From NCBI GenBank assembly GCA_963782555.1, contig CAWAKB010000003.1, forward strand, positions 496,001-560,000: a stretch of 64,000 nt of DNA. Direction: 5' to 3'. This stretch comes from Hyphomicrobium_A sp963782555. GTDB lineage: Bacteria > Pseudomonadota > Alphaproteobacteria > Rhizobiales > Hyphomicrobiaceae. How positions within the stretch are numbered: the stretch's first letter is position 1; every line of letters starts with the position of its first letter. Positions 24,427 through 33,177 of this stretch are shown here, piece after piece. The position numbers were made by a program, and so were the translations under genes. The notes under the pieces were generated by a model. The model made no database searches. It was given only the letters and a program-made list of their open reading frames with translations, and was not told where the DNA came from.

Positions 24427-26645
24427 GATGCCAATCCCGATCTCGAATGAAGCCGCGCCCCGAGCTCGTTGGAAATGGCGTCGAGCCGGCGATGCAGCGA
24501 CTGGCATTGCTGCAACTTCTCGCTCAGGTGTTTCACCTGCTGCTCACGCCCTGTCTCCTCGTCTTGCGTTGCCGTGCCGTTGGCAGAGCCGCGATGGCTT
24601 GCCATCTGATCGCGGCGGCGTTTGACGATTTGCACGATGTTGATGCAGAGCCCGAAAGACCACTTGGTTGTCGTTGCCGCATAGCTGCTCAATGCGCTCT
24701 CCGCCGTCTGCACCAGCTCGTCGACGACCGACTGGAACTCGGCCTTGATGAGCTCCTCGATCTGCTCACCATAGGTGTCCGGCGCGGAGCGCTTCTTCCA
24801 GAGCCCGGACCACCAGGACCCGTCGAGATCGAGAGCGACGAAGCGGCTCAAAGCGGCGACATTCGGCAGCGGGATATCCAGAGCGTTCTTGTCGGGCTCG
24901 GCCGGCCGTGGCATCTCGGGCGCGACCAGCCCCATGAGCCGATGGAGCTCCGGCGCCACCCTGGCTTGAAAGTCGACGACGCGCGCCACCGCGCGATTGA
25001 AGCTCTTCACAAAGAGGTCGGCGAGCGTACGCCGCAATTCGACGCCCTCGTGCGTCCATGCGCGCGGCATCTTTCCATGCCGCAGCGTATCCGCCAGAAC
25101 CTGCCGCTCCGAGGCGGCATGAAAGTTGACGGCCGATCGAAGGGCGCTGCGAAGCGCGTCCATTTCCTCATCGATGATGCGCAAGAGCTGATGCTCGATA
25201 TTCTTGGCCGAGCGCTCGACGTTATCGGCGACCTCGTCGAGGACTTTTGCTTGCTTCTCGAGCTCCGCGAGCTCTTCGTGCTGACGCTCCGACGCCTTGC
25301 GGGAATCTCGCAAATTCTCCATCTCGTAGCGCAATGAGCTGGCGCTGGCTTGTGCCATCTCCCTAAAGCAGCGAGCGATTTGCAGTTGGCTGCGCGCCGC
25401 CTGGCTCGAGCCAATGCGATCGGCGATGACGTGGTAGATCGCCGGCAATCCGGATGCCGTGAACAGCCCCTTGCACAGACGCTGCCGCCGCGCCGGGTCG
25501 TTCATGGCACTCGGCGTCCGATCCTCGTTTTGCACCAATCCCAGCTCGGTCAGATAGCCGAACGAGCTTCGCTCGAGAATATGGTCGAACACTTCGGCGT
25601 CGGGCCGGAGCGCGAAGTTGGCCCATGCCGCGCTGCCGGCAATGACGGGTATCGAGGCGCCGGGGAACTCAGCCTGAAGCTTCTTCTCTACATAGATGAG
25701 CACCTCCGCCAGGTCGTAGCTCACGTCGGAGAAGTCATCGATCCGGTTCACGAAGGCGACTATTCTGTCCTTATTCAGTCCGTGCATCAGCCGCATAAGC
25801 GCCAGGTCGGAGTCCGACAGCGGCTGGCGGGCGCTGAGCACGACGATAAACAGGTCGGCTGATTTCAAGCTGCGCCGCGTGATCTCGTCGCGAATGAGAA
25901 ACGGATCGTTGGTGCCGGGCGTGTCGGTGACGGTCACCGGGAAGGCAAACGGGCCTGCGTCGAGGTAAAGGTCGGCCCTCTTCGTTATGTCGGCGTATTT
26001 TCCGAGCGCGGGCACCTCGGTATCGGAGGAGAATTCTCCAGAGCACACGTAGTGGAGCAGAAGATCCCGATCGACGGTCTCGAAATAGTGGATGCCGCCG
26101 AGCAGGTCCTTGAACTCCGCACCAAGCCGACCGCTGGCCCGTTGTTTCAGCGCCTCGACGTGCTGGCGCAGCATGGCCGCATCAAAACCCGGAACGAGGC
26201 GTTGCGTGAGCTCGCGAATGGGACCGCCGCCTTCGGCCAGGTCCCGCCATTCGCTTTCGGAAAAGAAGTGAAACGCCGCCGAATAGTTGCCGGGAGCCTG
26301 TTCGGCGAAATGCAGGTTGGTGACGGCGGTCGTCCATGGGGTCACGTCCGTCGGAAGCAGGAAGGGCTGCCGTGCCAAGGCGTTGATAAAGGAGCTCTTT
26401 CCCGATTTGATCTGGCCGACGACGACGACGCGGAAGGCTTGAGAGCCGAGATTGCTGATCGCCTCTCGGATAAGAGTCTGGCCCGCTGGCTCGACGAGAG
26501 ATGAGAGCGCCTGCCCGCATTGAACGAGATCTTTGCCGGACCTCTCCAGGCGAACGCCGAGACCTTCCTCGGCCGTCAGAGGCGATCCAAGAGCTTGTCG
26601 AAGACCGTTGATTGGCTGGGCTTCAATCGACTGGAATTCCCCCAT
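24423..26645 (-). CDS. Dynamin-like GTPase, first of tandem pair (740 aa)
   Basis: Large GTPase with G1 'VVVVGQIKSGKSSFINAL' (about 73-90), G2 Thr in 'LPTDVTPWT', G3 'DTPGTND' (241-247) and G4 'NRID' (300-303). A ~250-residue helical stalk with heptads follows ('ELAELEKQAKVLDEVADNVE'), then a Trp-rich hydrophobic stretch ('DGSWWSGLWKKR') that could be the membrane-inserting paddle, then a C-terminal coiled coil. This is the layout of bacterial dynamin-like proteins. It is followed by the 439-aa partner with 4-bp overlap and preceded by a TM/repeat protein 97 bp upstream, apparently one operon. Confidence 0.88.
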   Translation of the reverse strand: MGEFQSIEAQPINGLRQALGSPLTAEEGLGVRLERSGKDLVQCGQALSSLVEPAGQTLIREAISNLGSQAFRVVVVGQIKSGKSSFINALARQPFLLPTDVTPWTTAVTNLHFAEQAPGNYSAAFHFFSESEWRDLAEGGGPIRELTQRLVPGFDAAMLRQHVEALKQRASGRLGAEFKDLLGGIHYFETVDRDLLLHYVCSGEFSSDTEVPALGKYADITKRADLYLDAGPFAFPVTVTDTPGTNDPFLIRDEITRRSLKSADLFIVVLSARQPLSDSDLALMRLMHGLNKDRIVAFVNRIDDFSDVSYDLAEVLIYVEKKLQAEFPGASIPVIAGSAAWANFALRPDAEVFDHILERSSFGYLTELGLVQNEDRTPSAMNDPARRQRLCKGLFTASGLPAIYHVIADRIGSSQAARSQLQIARCFREMAQASASSLRYEMENLRDSRKASERQHEELAELEKQAKVLDEVADNVERSAKNIEHQLLRIIDEEMDALRSALRSAVNFHAASERQVLADTLRHGKMPRAWTHEGVELRRTLADLFVKSFNRAVARVVDFQARVAPELHRLMGLVAPEMPRPAEPDKNALDIPLPNVAALSRFVALDLDGSWWSGLWKKRSAPDTYGEQIEELIKAEFQSVVDELVQTAESALSSYAATTTKWSFGLCINIVQIVKRRRDQMASHRGSANGTATQDEETGREQQVKHLSEKLQQCQSLHRRLDAISNELGARLHSRSGLAS

Positions 26646-26741
26646 ACGCTAATCCCGAACTGGTCCTTCGACAGCTTCAAAGCCCACGCGATGCGGACAA
26701 GACGGCGTTAGCGAAGATCGGAGGCACGACCCCGGGATCGT

Positions 26742-27617
26742 TCACTTCCTGGCAAGTTCCGACAGGCGATCGGTCGCCTCGACGACACCCAGTGCCTTGG
26801 CACGCTCATACCACGCGCGTGCCAAAGTAGGATCGGCCTGCACCCCGAGGTTTCCGAACTCGGCGACCCGGGACGGATCGTACATTGCCCCAAGCGTAAG
26901 CGCGGCCACTCCTGAGCCGAGCTTCGCTGCCTGTTCCAGAAGCTCTCGTGCCTCGGAAAGTTTTCCGCTGCGAATCTGTTGATCGGCACGCTGCAAAAGC
27001 GACTGAGTATCGGCGGGCGGGCTCTCATTCGGCTGATTTGCGGATTCGACGGGCTGCGCGCCCGCCGACCCTTGCCCACCGCGCTCCATGGGGGCGACGA
27101 AGTTCAAGCGCTCGGGGTCTGCTTTCTTCCCGCTGCCCTTGTCTTGGGTCCAGAGCAGCAAACCGACGACGACTATGGACGAAACGACGGCGGCCGTTGT
27201 CGCGCCGATGACAATCGGCGCCGTGCTGGTGGAGCGCGGCCTGTCAACGCGAACAGGAAGGTTTCGCGTATCTTCCGGTTCCGGCTCCGGGTAGTGCCGG
27301 CTGTCCTTGGAGTCGATGGTCGGGGCTCCACGCAGTGCACCCACATAGCCTGAGCCCGGCGGCGCGGCATCCGACGCAGCCTTGGAAGGATCCGCGGCTT
27401 TGTCGACCTCCATGTACTCGAGGCGTCGCAATAGCCTCTGCAGCTCGTCTAACTTAGGCTCGTCACGGCGCCCCATACCGTTCGTTCCATCCGCCATGTC
27501 GCGCGCATGTCGCGACGCTTCGCGCGAGATCATTGGATCTGGCTGCGTCCGTCCCCACGCGACAATCAACGCGTTCGCAGCTGCAATATTGGTATTCCCA
27601 GTTTGTGGCCGCCTCAA
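26742..27617 (-). CDS. Single-TM protein with Sel1/TPR-like C-terminal domain (291 aa)
   Basis: The N-terminal ~130 residues are charged and Pro-rich (cytoplasmic), then comes one membrane helix (about 133-156, 'VIGATTAAVVSSIVVVGLLL'), then a ~130-residue region ending in helical repeats ('ELLEQAAKLGSGVAALTLGA', 'PTLARAWYERAKALGVVEAT') of Sel1/TPR type. The topology places the repeats outside the membrane. The start is uncertain (TTG at 27617; an ATG at 27497 is possible). It is upstream of and co-directional with the dynamin pair, so it is a likely membrane anchor or partner. It resembles in layout the TM/Sel1/TPR protein at 34303. Confidence 0.72.
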   Translation of the reverse strand: MRRPQTGNTNIAAANALIVAWGRTQPDPMISREASRHARDMADGTNGMGRRDEPKLDELQRLLRRLEYMEVDKAADPSKAASDAAPPGSGYVGALRGAPTIDSKDSRHYPEPEPEDTRNLPVRVDRPRSTSTAPIVIGATTAAVVSSIVVVGLLLWTQDKGSGKKADPERLNFVAPMERGGQGSAGAQPVESANQPNESPPADTQSLLQRADQQIRSGKLSEARELLEQAAKLGSGVAALTLGAMYDPSRVAEFGNLGVQADPTLARAWYERAKALGVVEATDRLSELARK

Positions 27618-27816
27618 GATGACGAGCGTGATCCGCGTTGAAGCAACCTGCTCAATTCCTGAGCAATACTCGCTTGAAAATTTTGGATGTGCTCGCGGCG
27701 AGTTTTCGTCAACGCGTCAAACTTTTGCGCTCGGTGAAGCGGCATGCATGGTGCAAGGTCAGCTTGAGGCAGGGGGGAGGCGGGGACCTCGTGCCGAAAC
27801 CGGGGGAAGCACGAAG

Positions 27817-29274
27817 ATGACGACGCCAATCGCCAGATACCCGCGGGCACTGTTGGCCGCGGTCGCCGCACTCATGCTCACGTCAGGTCCGGCGCTTGCC
27901 GCTCCCGACAAGGGCGATAGCGCATTCCTGATGCTGTCGACGGTTCTGGTTCTGCTGATGACGATCCCGGGGCTTGCGCTCTTCTATTGCGGGCTCGTCC
28001 GCACCAAGAACGCCGTCTCGATGCTGATGCAGGTGTTCACCATCGTCTGCCTCGTGTGCACGCTCTGGATGCTCTACGGCTACAGCATGACGTTCACGAA
28101 CGGCGGTGGGCATAACGACTGGTTCGGCGGCCTTTCCAAGGCGTTCCTACGCGGCATCACGACGAAATCCGAGGCGGCGACATTCTCCAACGGCGTCTAT
28201 GTGCCGGAATTCGCCTACGTGTGGTTTCAAATGACCTTCGCCGCGATCACGCCCGCGTTGATCGTCGGGGCGTTCGCGGAGCGCATGAAGTTTTCAGCGC
28301 TGATCGTGTTCATGATCCTTTGGGTGACGTTCGTCTATTTTCCCATCGCCCATATGCTTTGGTACTGGGCGGGGCCCGATGCGATCTCGGCGGCAGCACG
28401 CGCCGTTGCGGAGGCCACCGGCGAAACCAAGGTCGTGGCGCAGGCCCATCTCGATTCGGTGCTTCGTGACGCCGGCTTGGCCTATCAATGGGGCGCGATC
28501 GACTTCGCGGGCGGAACTGTCGTTCACACCAACTCTGGGATTGCTGCCCTCGTGGGTGTGCTGATCCTCGGCCCCCGGCGCGGATACGGGCGAGAGCCGA
28601 TGCCGCCGCACTCGTTGACGTTGGCGATGGCCGGCGCCTCGATGTTGTGGGTGGGCTGGTTCGGGTTCAACGCAGGCTCGAACCTGGAGGCCAACGGCAC
28701 GGCCGCGCTTGCCATGGGCAACACATTCGGCGCGACGTCGACGGCGGCGCTCGCCTGGATGTTCACCGAGTGGGCAATCAAGGGAAAGCCGACGCTGCTG
28801 GGCATCACCACCGGGGCTGTGGCAGGCCTGGTGGCGGTGACCCCGGCATCGGGTTTCTCCGGCCCGATGGGAGCGCTCGCGCTCGGCGTGGTCGCGGGCG
28901 TGATGTGCTTCGTCTTCTCCACTGCCGTCAAAAGTGCGCTGGGCTATGACGACAGCCTCGACGTGTTCGGTGTGCATTGCATCGGCGGCATCATCGGCGC
29001 GCTCGGCACCGGCGTGCTGGTCAACCCCGAGCTCGGCGGCACCGGAGTCTTCGACTATGCCGCGAACGCTGGCCAGGGCATGGTGGTCTACGACATGTCC
29101 ACGCAGATGCTGGCGCAAGCCAAGGCGGTCGGCCTGACGCTCGTCTGGTCGGGTGGCATCTCGGCAATTCTCTACAAGGTGGTCGACCTTGCGATCGGGC
29201 TGCGTCCGCCGCCTGACGCTGAGCGCACCGGCCTCGATCTGACGGAGCACGGCGAGCGGGCCTATAACTACTGA
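27817..29274 (+). CDS. amt: Ammonium transporter, Amt/MEP family (485 aa)
   Basis: Begins with a cleavable signal peptide ('RALLAAVAALMLTSGPALAA') as in many AmtB proteins, then 11 predicted membrane segments. Diagnostic features are 'AAITPALIVGAFAERMKF' (periplasmic gate region), 'IDFAGGTVVHTNSGIAALVG' with the structural Asp and first pore His, and 'DVFGVHCIGGIIGALGTG' with the second pore His. It is longer than E. coli AmtB because of a ~30-residue insert before the first His. No glnK/glnB gene is adjacent, which is unusual. The start at 27817 is chosen over a much longer upstream frame because it begins the signal peptide. Divergent from the TM/repeat gene. Confidence 0.93.
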   Translation: MTTPIARYPRALLAAVAALMLTSGPALAAPDKGDSAFLMLSTVLVLLMTIPGLALFYCGLVRTKNAVSMLMQVFTIVCLVCTLWMLYGYSMTFTNGGGHNDWFGGLSKAFLRGITTKSEAATFSNGVYVPEFAYVWFQMTFAAITPALIVGAFAERMKFSALIVFMILWVTFVYFPIAHMLWYWAGPDAISAAARAVAEATGETKVVAQAHLDSVLRDAGLAYQWGAIDFAGGTVVHTNSGIAALVGVLILGPRRGYGREPMPPHSLTLAMAGASMLWVGWFGFNAGSNLEANGTAALAMGNTFGATSTAALAWMFTEWAIKGKPTLLGITTGAVAGLVAVTPASGFSGPMGALALGVVAGVMCFVFSTAVKSALGYDDSLDVFGVHCIGGIIGALGTGVLVNPELGGTGVFDYAANAGQGMVVYDMSTQMLAQAKAVGLTLVWSGGISAILYKVVDLAIGLRPPPDAERTGLDLTEHGERAYNY

Positions 29275-29632
29275 CCTGCAAAATCGACATCTTCGCGCAA
29301 TTGTTCGTGCAAGGGCCGCGATCCTCGGCGTCCGCCGCCTCCCTATCGAGGTCCGCGGCAGCGCGGTTCATGCAGTTCGCGCGTGTCTGGGGTGCGACTG
29401 CAAGTCCTAGATACGTGATCGAATTCGGCCTTACATTATTGACGAAATTTCTCAGGTTTAGCAGAAAGGGTCTCTGGCGCCGCTCTGTCTTGAACCTGAC
29501 GTGCAGTGCGGCCGAGGGTGAGATCCTGGATCTCGCGTAGGGGGGCGGATCACCGGCGTGTTCCTCCCCTTCCTCCATGTATCGGCGCGCCTGCCCGATC
29601 CTGGCAAGACGCAGCAAAAGAGGTACCGAAGC
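29275..29632. other. Intergenic region before the iron-uptake genes
   Basis: 358 bp with no gene. It ends with an 'AGAGG' ribosome binding site for the cupredoxin gene and presumably holds its promoter. No clear iron-box palindrome was found by eye. Confidence 0.4.
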
Positions 29633-29998
29633 ATGTTGATGCCTGTCCGACGTCTCATTGGTGGCGCAACCCTAGCCGTTGCGATGTGCGCCGCCGCTCT
29701 GTGTGGAGCCGCGCCTTCCGCCCGGGCCGCAGACAGCGTCGAGCTCGGCATCTCGATCAAGGGTCATACGTTCGATCCCCCGCAGCTCAAGGTCACGGCC
29801 GGGACTCCGATCAAGCTGACGGTCAAAAATCTCGATGCGACAGCAGAGGAGTTCGAAAGCAAGTCGCTGCAGGTGGAGAAGGTCATTGCCGGGAACGCGT
29901 CGGCGATCATCCGCTTGAAACCGCTCCCCAAAGGTTCCTACCCGTTCGTCGGGGAGTATCATGAAGAGACCGCCAAGGGCGTCTTGATCGCGGAGTAG
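29633..29998 (+). CDS. Exported cupredoxin-domain protein, iron-uptake partner of FTR1 (121 aa)
   Basis: Signal peptide to about residue 33 ('ALCGAAPSARAA'), then a single cupredoxin-like beta domain: 'GHTFDPPQLKVTAGTPIKLT', 'VKNLDATAEEFESKSL' and 'YPFVGEYHEETAKGVL'. This is the EfeO-type cupredoxin module that accompanies FTR1 permeases in many alphaproteobacteria; it is thought to bind metal for delivery to the permease. The classical His-Cys-Met copper site is not evident, in line with EfeO cupredoxins that use acidic residues. The stop is 4 bp before the FTR1 gene, so they form an operon. Confidence 0.87.
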   Translation: MLMPVRRLIGGATLAVAMCAAALCGAAPSARAADSVELGISIKGHTFDPPQLKVTAGTPIKLTVKNLDATAEEFESKSLQVEKVIAGNASAIIRLKPLPKGSYPFVGEYHEETAKGVLIAE

Positions 29999-30002
29999 CC
30001 GG

Positions 30003-30893
30003 ATGCTGGCCGCACTTGTCATTCTTTTTCGCGAGGTTCTCGAGGCCGGGCTGATCGTCGGCGTCATCCTCGCGGCTGCGCGGGGCGTGCCGGGGAGTAT
30101 CCGCGCCGTTGGCCTCGGCGTCTTGGCCGGTATCGCCGGATCGATCGTTGTGGCTGGCTTTGCAGCGAAGATCTCCTCGGCGTTCGATGGGAGAGGGCAA
30201 GAGCTGTTCACAGCCGCAGTGCTGCTGCTGGCCGTCGTTATGCTGACCTGGCACGTCGTGTGGATGTCCGATCACGCGCGTGAGCTCACCGCCCACTTGC
30301 GCCAGTTGAGTCGGTCCGTTGCGGGTGGGACCCAGTCTGTCGTCGTTCTCGGTATTGCAACCGGCGCCGCTGTCATGCGCGAGGGCAGCGAGGCGGTATT
30401 GTTCATGAGCAGCATCGCCTTGCAGAACGCCGATTCGGCAACTGATCTGGCGCTCGGCTCCGCCGGAGGCCTTGCCTTGGGTGTCGCGGTGTCGATTGCG
30501 ATCTACGTCGGACTCTCGACCATACCGCTGCGCTGGTTCTTCGCCGCGACGGGCGCGCTCGTCACCATGCTCGCCGCCGGCCTGGCGGCGGAAGCCGTGC
30601 ACCAGCTCTCCAACGCCGGCCTCGTCCCGACCTCGATCGATACAACGCTGTGGGATACATCCTGGGTTCTGTCGGACGACAGTTTGCTCGGGCGGCTGCT
30701 CCACGTGCTGTTGGGTTACAGAGATCGGCCGACGGTACCCGAGATCACAGCCTATGCTGCGACGATCGCGGGAATTCTGCTTCTGTCGCGGCATCAGCAG
30801 CAAAGGGCGGCAGCGCATGCAGCCAGCGCCCGCGCATCGGCCCAATACGTCGCCGAACGTCAGCTTGTCGGTGATACCAAAAAGTCTTTTTGA
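30003..30893 (+). CDS. FTR1-family high-affinity iron permease (296 aa)
   Basis: Seven predicted membrane segments and the two defining REXXE iron-binding motifs, 'REVLEAGLIVG' at residue ~10 and 'REGSEAVLF' at ~124. It transports iron across the inner membrane, in other bacteria working with a periplasmic oxidase or cupredoxin partner; here the 121-aa cupredoxin immediately upstream. The C-terminal ~40 residues are a soluble Ala/Gln-rich tail. No DyP peroxidase (EfeB) gene is nearby, so this is a reduced EfeUO-like system. Confidence 0.92.
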   Translation: MLAALVILFREVLEAGLIVGVILAAARGVPGSIRAVGLGVLAGIAGSIVVAGFAAKISSAFDGRGQELFTAAVLLLAVVMLTWHVVWMSDHARELTAHLRQLSRSVAGGTQSVVVLGIATGAAVMREGSEAVLFMSSIALQNADSATDLALGSAGGLALGVAVSIAIYVGLSTIPLRWFFAATGALVTMLAAGLAAEAVHQLSNAGLVPTSIDTTLWDTSWVLSDDSLLGRLLHVLLGYRDRPTVPEITAYAATIAGILLLSRHQQQRAAAHAASARASAQYVAERQLVGDTKKSF

Positions 30894-31093
30894 ATCAATA
30901 GGTCTTGGCCTTGCCTTGGGCTAGGGCTCGCAGGTCCAATCTTGCTGCCCCGTCGAGGCTAAGCGTGCTGAGTGCACGCGCCTTGCCAAAACGCGCTCTT
31001 GGCAAGCTGCTTGGCAATGGGCAAAATTGAAATGTGGCCCGCCGCGCCGCGGCGCGGCGATGGCAATCGACCGCGGCATACCAGGGGCTGAGC

Positions 31094-31750
31094 GTGGCTG
31101 GAGACGAGCAAAGACCGACGCACGCCAATCTCGCGAGCCAATCCGGGCCCAAGCCAAAGCCGCTCGGTGCATCGCGCTCGGGAGGAAACGGCGCCTCACC
31201 GCGGCAACAAAGCGGGAATTTTGGTGCGGGTGCCGGCTTCAATCTCAGCGGAAATTCAGCGCTTATCTGGCTCGCCGGCGGCGCCCTGCTGGCGGCGGCA
31301 CTCGTGAGCGTCGGCCTTTTCGGCGCCGGGGGTGGGGGCCAGCAACACCAGGCGGCCGCGACTGCAAGCTCATCGCTGATCCGGCCTGTTGCCGCTGCGG
31401 AGACCGATGAGGCAATCGGGCGGCTCATGATGGGCGGCCCGGAAAAGGAGAAGGTCCGGACGGAGCTCGCCGACGGCAAGCTGCGGCTCGGCTGGATTAC
31501 GGTGTCGGACAATTACGAAGAGGACGGCGATTGGGTGCGGGTCGGCGGGGCCGGATTTCAGCAGGATGTACGCCTGTTGCACAAGCCCTACACGATGGCG
31601 GTGCCCTATCTGCCAGGCATGCCGGTTACCGTTACCGGTCTCGTCGATGGCGGCGGCGGCGATATAACGGTATCCGTCTCTGTCGGCAGCGCGGTGGTGT
31701 CGCTCAAACCCCTGAAGACGGGCCAGGTGGTGCAAATCTCCTCGCCGTGA
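31094..31750 (+). CDS. Single-TM hypothetical protein with periplasmic beta domain (218 aa)
   Basis: Unrecognised. A GTG at 31094 with 'AGGGG' 7 nt upstream is the best start; the longer frame from 31034 adds a basic leader. The N-terminal ~50 residues are Gly/Ser/Pro-rich, one membrane helix follows ('LIWLAGGALLAAALVSVGLF'), then a ~120-residue domain with alternating hydrophobics ('LRLGWITVSDNYEEDGDWVR', 'GDITVSVSVGSAVVSLKPLK') that looks like a small beta barrel or SH3-like fold. It lies upstream of the AAA+ pair in the same direction, so it may belong to the same membrane assembly. Confidence 0.65.
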   Translation: MAGDEQRPTHANLASQSGPKPKPLGASRSGGNGASPRQQSGNFGAGAGFNLSGNSALIWLAGGALLAAALVSVGLFGAGGGGQQHQAAATASSSLIRPVAAAETDEAIGRLMMGGPEKEKVRTELADGKLRLGWITVSDNYEEDGDWVRVGGAGFQQDVRLLHKPYTMAVPYLPGMPVTVTGLVDGGGGDITVSVSVGSAVVSLKPLKTGQVVQISSP

Positions 31751-31957
31751 CGGGTTGCGAGCAAGGACCTGGCCGGCGCTGCCTACGAAAAGAGCTTCGA
31801 AAGCGGTAATTCTCGGCTTTACCCGCCGCTGCGAGGGTGACAATGTTCAGAGATTCTCGGCTCGACGTACGGTGAACATGCGTCCTCGTCCGATCGCCGC
31901 ACTCACAGACGCGCGCTACGCGGCCCGGGCCATCGACCTCACAGGGGAGGCGATCCC

Positions 31958-33151
31958 ATGACGGGCATGGCGTGGGCTGGCCGGCTCGGCATCATCATCG
32001 CCATCATCATCATCGAGCGCGCTTCGCCGGCGCTGGCCTGGTTCCTGGTGGTGATCGCGGCCGGGGGGGCGATCGTCGAGTTCACCTACACCGGACGCTA
32101 TCTTCCCCAGCTTGCTTTGCACCTCATCGATCGCGCCATGGGCAAGCATGGGCGCAAGACAGAGCCGAAGACGCCGACGGTGATCGACGAGGCCGAGCTC
32201 TCCGACTACCTGAAGGCGCGCGTGATCGGGCAGGACGAGGTGATCGACGCGTTGTCGCGGCGCCTGCGCCAGCGTCTCGCCGCGCGCAGAGAGGGCAAGC
32301 CGGTTGCCGTCATGTGCTTTGCCGGCGCGCCTGGCGTCGGCAAGACGTACCTTGCCAAGGTGCTGGCTGAAAAACTCTACGGCAGCGATTCGCACCTGCA
32401 CGTATTCGAGATGGCCAAGTTCCAGCAGGGCTTCTCCTCCACGAGCCTCTTCGGCGTGCCGGCGGGCCTGCAAGGCTCCGGAGGGCCGGGCCTCATTTCG
32501 CGGGCCCTGCGCGACACGCCCAATGCCATCGTGCTGCTCGACGAATTCGAGAAGGCGAGCCGCGACATCCACCTGCAGTTCCTGTCGGCCTGGAACGACG
32601 GCTTCGTCACCGATCTCGGCACCTCGACCAAATATCCCACGACCGAGACGATCTTCGTTCTGACCACCAATGCGGGTTCCGCCCGCATCGCCGAGCTGAC
32701 GCGCGATCCCGGCATTACGCAGGACGAGCTCAACCGGCTGATCAAGAGCGCGCTGCTAGACGCAGAATTCGCTCCCGAGGTCCTGTCGCGCATCGACGAC
32801 GTCTTCGCCTTCCGTGACCTCGCCGGCCTCGACATCGCCCGGGTCGTGGCGCTCGAGATCGAGCGCAAAGCGCAAGAGTACCGGCTCGAGATCGCGCATC
32901 AGGGCATCGATCCGGCAATCCTGATGGAGGCGATCGAGACCTTCACCGAGACCAAGCCCAAGGGCGGCGTGCGCGACATAGCGCGGCAAATCGAGGATCG
33001 CATCGCGGACGGCTTGATCGAGGCCAAGGCCGGCGATGCGCATCAAGTGCGCTTCGAGGCTGACGGCAGCAAAGTGCGCGTCGTTCCCGTCGCAACCGCC
33101 GAGACCGCGGAACGTGCTGCAGCTGCCGAGGAACGGGCAATGGCCGGCTGA
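31958..33151 (+). CDS. Membrane-anchored ClpB-like AAA+ ATPase (397 aa)
   Basis: Two short N-terminal hydrophobic helices (about 8-19 and 26-41) anchor a single AAA+ module of the ClpA/ClpB second-ring type: 'VIGQDEVIDALSRRLRQRLA', Walker A 'GAPGVGKT' (123-130), Walker B 'IVLLDEFEKA' (191-200), sensor 1 'LTTNAG' and sensor 2 'GGVRDIARQIEDRIADGLI'. Normal ClpB has two rings, an N-domain and a middle coil, all missing, so this is not a standard disaggregase. 'GGGGAGG' precedes the ATG. The next gene encodes a closely similar soluble copy, suggesting a hetero-hexamer attached to the membrane. Confidence 0.85.
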   Translation: MTGMAWAGRLGIIIAIIIIERASPALAWFLVVIAAGGAIVEFTYTGRYLPQLALHLIDRAMGKHGRKTEPKTPTVIDEAELSDYLKARVIGQDEVIDALSRRLRQRLAARREGKPVAVMCFAGAPGVGKTYLAKVLAEKLYGSDSHLHVFEMAKFQQGFSSTSLFGVPAGLQGSGGPGLISRALRDTPNAIVLLDEFEKASRDIHLQFLSAWNDGFVTDLGTSTKYPTTETIFVLTTNAGSARIAELTRDPGITQDELNRLIKSALLDAEFAPEVLSRIDDVFAFRDLAGLDIARVVALEIERKAQEYRLEIAHQGIDPAILMEAIETFTETKPKGGVRDIARQIEDRIADGLIEAKAGDAHQVRFEADGSKVRVVPVATAETAERAAAAEERAMAG

Positions 33152-33177
33152 GACGGCCGGCAACCAGGAGAAACGCC

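Noticed and set aside
27382..27816. Upstream extension of the amt frame
   Set aside because: It is antisense to the TM/repeat gene and would bury the amt signal peptide.
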